This document shows, in pieces, positions 13,874 through 13,996 of a stretch of DNA of 13,996 nucleotides (the stretch's first letter is position 1; each line of letters starts with the position of its first letter). The stretch covers positions 1 through 13,996 of the forward strand of contig JAJRCM010000067.1 of assembly GCA_028678965.1 (NCBI GenBank), read 5' to 3'. Below the pieces are notes generated by a model that saw only the letters and a list, made by a program, of their open reading frames with translations, was not told where the DNA came from and searched no databases. This stretch comes from Methanomicrobiales archaeon. Lineage in GTDB: Archaea; Halobacteriota; Methanomicrobia; Methanomicrobiales; JACTUA01. A program made the position numbers and the translations under genes.

Positions 13874-13996
13874 TTAACGTCTTGCGTGGGAGATGATGTG
13901 TCTGATTTCCGGGATGATGAGTTCTTCTACTGCAAGCTGTGCGGCGTGTGGTGATCCCGGAATACAGAACACTGCCCGAGAATTGATGATGCCTGC
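13874..13996 (-). CDS. moaB: C-terminal end of MoaB-type molybdopterin cofactor protein (partial)
   Basis: On the minus strand the frame entering at base 13996 reads 40 residues and stops with TAA at 13874-13876. It contains SRAVFCIPGSPHAAQLAVEE and then LIIPEIRHIISHARR. The PGSPHA loop with a following helix and the ending near LxxPExxHIxxHxRR match the C-terminus of MoaB/MogA-like proteins. These adenylylate molybdopterin before molybdenum or tungsten insertion. A methanogen needs this for formylmethanofuran and formate dehydrogenases. The start lies outside the window. It converges on cgi121 with a gap of 79 bases. Short fragment, but the match to my memory of the family is good. Confidence 0.8.
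   Translation of the reverse strand, partial: AGIINSRAVFCIPGSPHAAQLAVEELIIPEIRHIISHARR

Noticed and set aside
1..13996. CRISPR array, insertion sequence, prophage or toxin-antitoxin pair
   Set aside because: No regularly spaced repeats, transposase motifs, phage structural genes or paired small toxin genes were found on either strand.

Overview
The window looks like a stretch of euryarchaeal chromosome, most likely from a methanogen of the Methanomicrobia/Methanomicrobiales type. The reasons are an archaeal type II glyceraldehyde-3-phosphate dehydrogenase, a short archaeal tyrosyl-tRNA synthetase, Rio1 kinase, the two-KH protein Dim2, the Tsr3 family, Hel308 helicase, the KEOPS subunit Cgi121, and a remnant of an EF-Tu-like GTPase that I know from methanogens. 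Base composition is moderate (about 50-55% GC by eye). Ribosome-binding sites are of the GGTGA/GGAGG type, GTG starts are frequent, and several promoters resemble archaeal TATA boxes. The assignment to an order is inference.

Layout. Positions 96-467 encode a small single-pass membrane protein with an OB-like domain. It converges across about 435 bases of apparently non-coding DNA on a YgiQ-type radical SAM protein (minus strand, 903-2723). A second long non-coding stretch (2724-3191) separates ygiQ from a divergent LemA plus DUF2207 pair (3192-5583), a two-gene membrane module with a glycine-rich tail. Positions 5638-6024 hold a decayed gene: the N-terminal part of an EF-Tu-like GTPase with an in-frame amber codon. 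It is cut off where it runs into a nucleoside 2-deoxyribosyltransferase-family gene on the minus strand (5982-6401). Divergent from that is tsr3 (6735-7226), followed by gap (7588-8610) and a tight tyrS-rio1-dim2 run (8722-11017). Then comes a hel308-cgi121 pair with a 4-base overlap (11126-13794), and at the right edge the C-terminal end of moaB on the minus strand (13874-13996).

How the genes fit together. Three genes (tsr3, rio1, dim2) belong to small-subunit ribosome maturation or modification. Two (tyrS, cgi121) act on tRNA. Hel308 acts at stalled replication forks, and gap serves central carbon metabolism. This is mainly a conserved information-processing neighbourhood, and I do not see a CRISPR array, transposon, prophage or obvious defence island. 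The most unusual items are the amber-interrupted, truncated GTPase remnant and the hairpin that covers the ribosome-binding site of lemA. Also notable are two mutually exclusive hairpins in the leader region of gap, the paired inverted and direct repeats before hel308, several well-initiated mini-ORFs, and a clear excess of the hexamer GGATCC.
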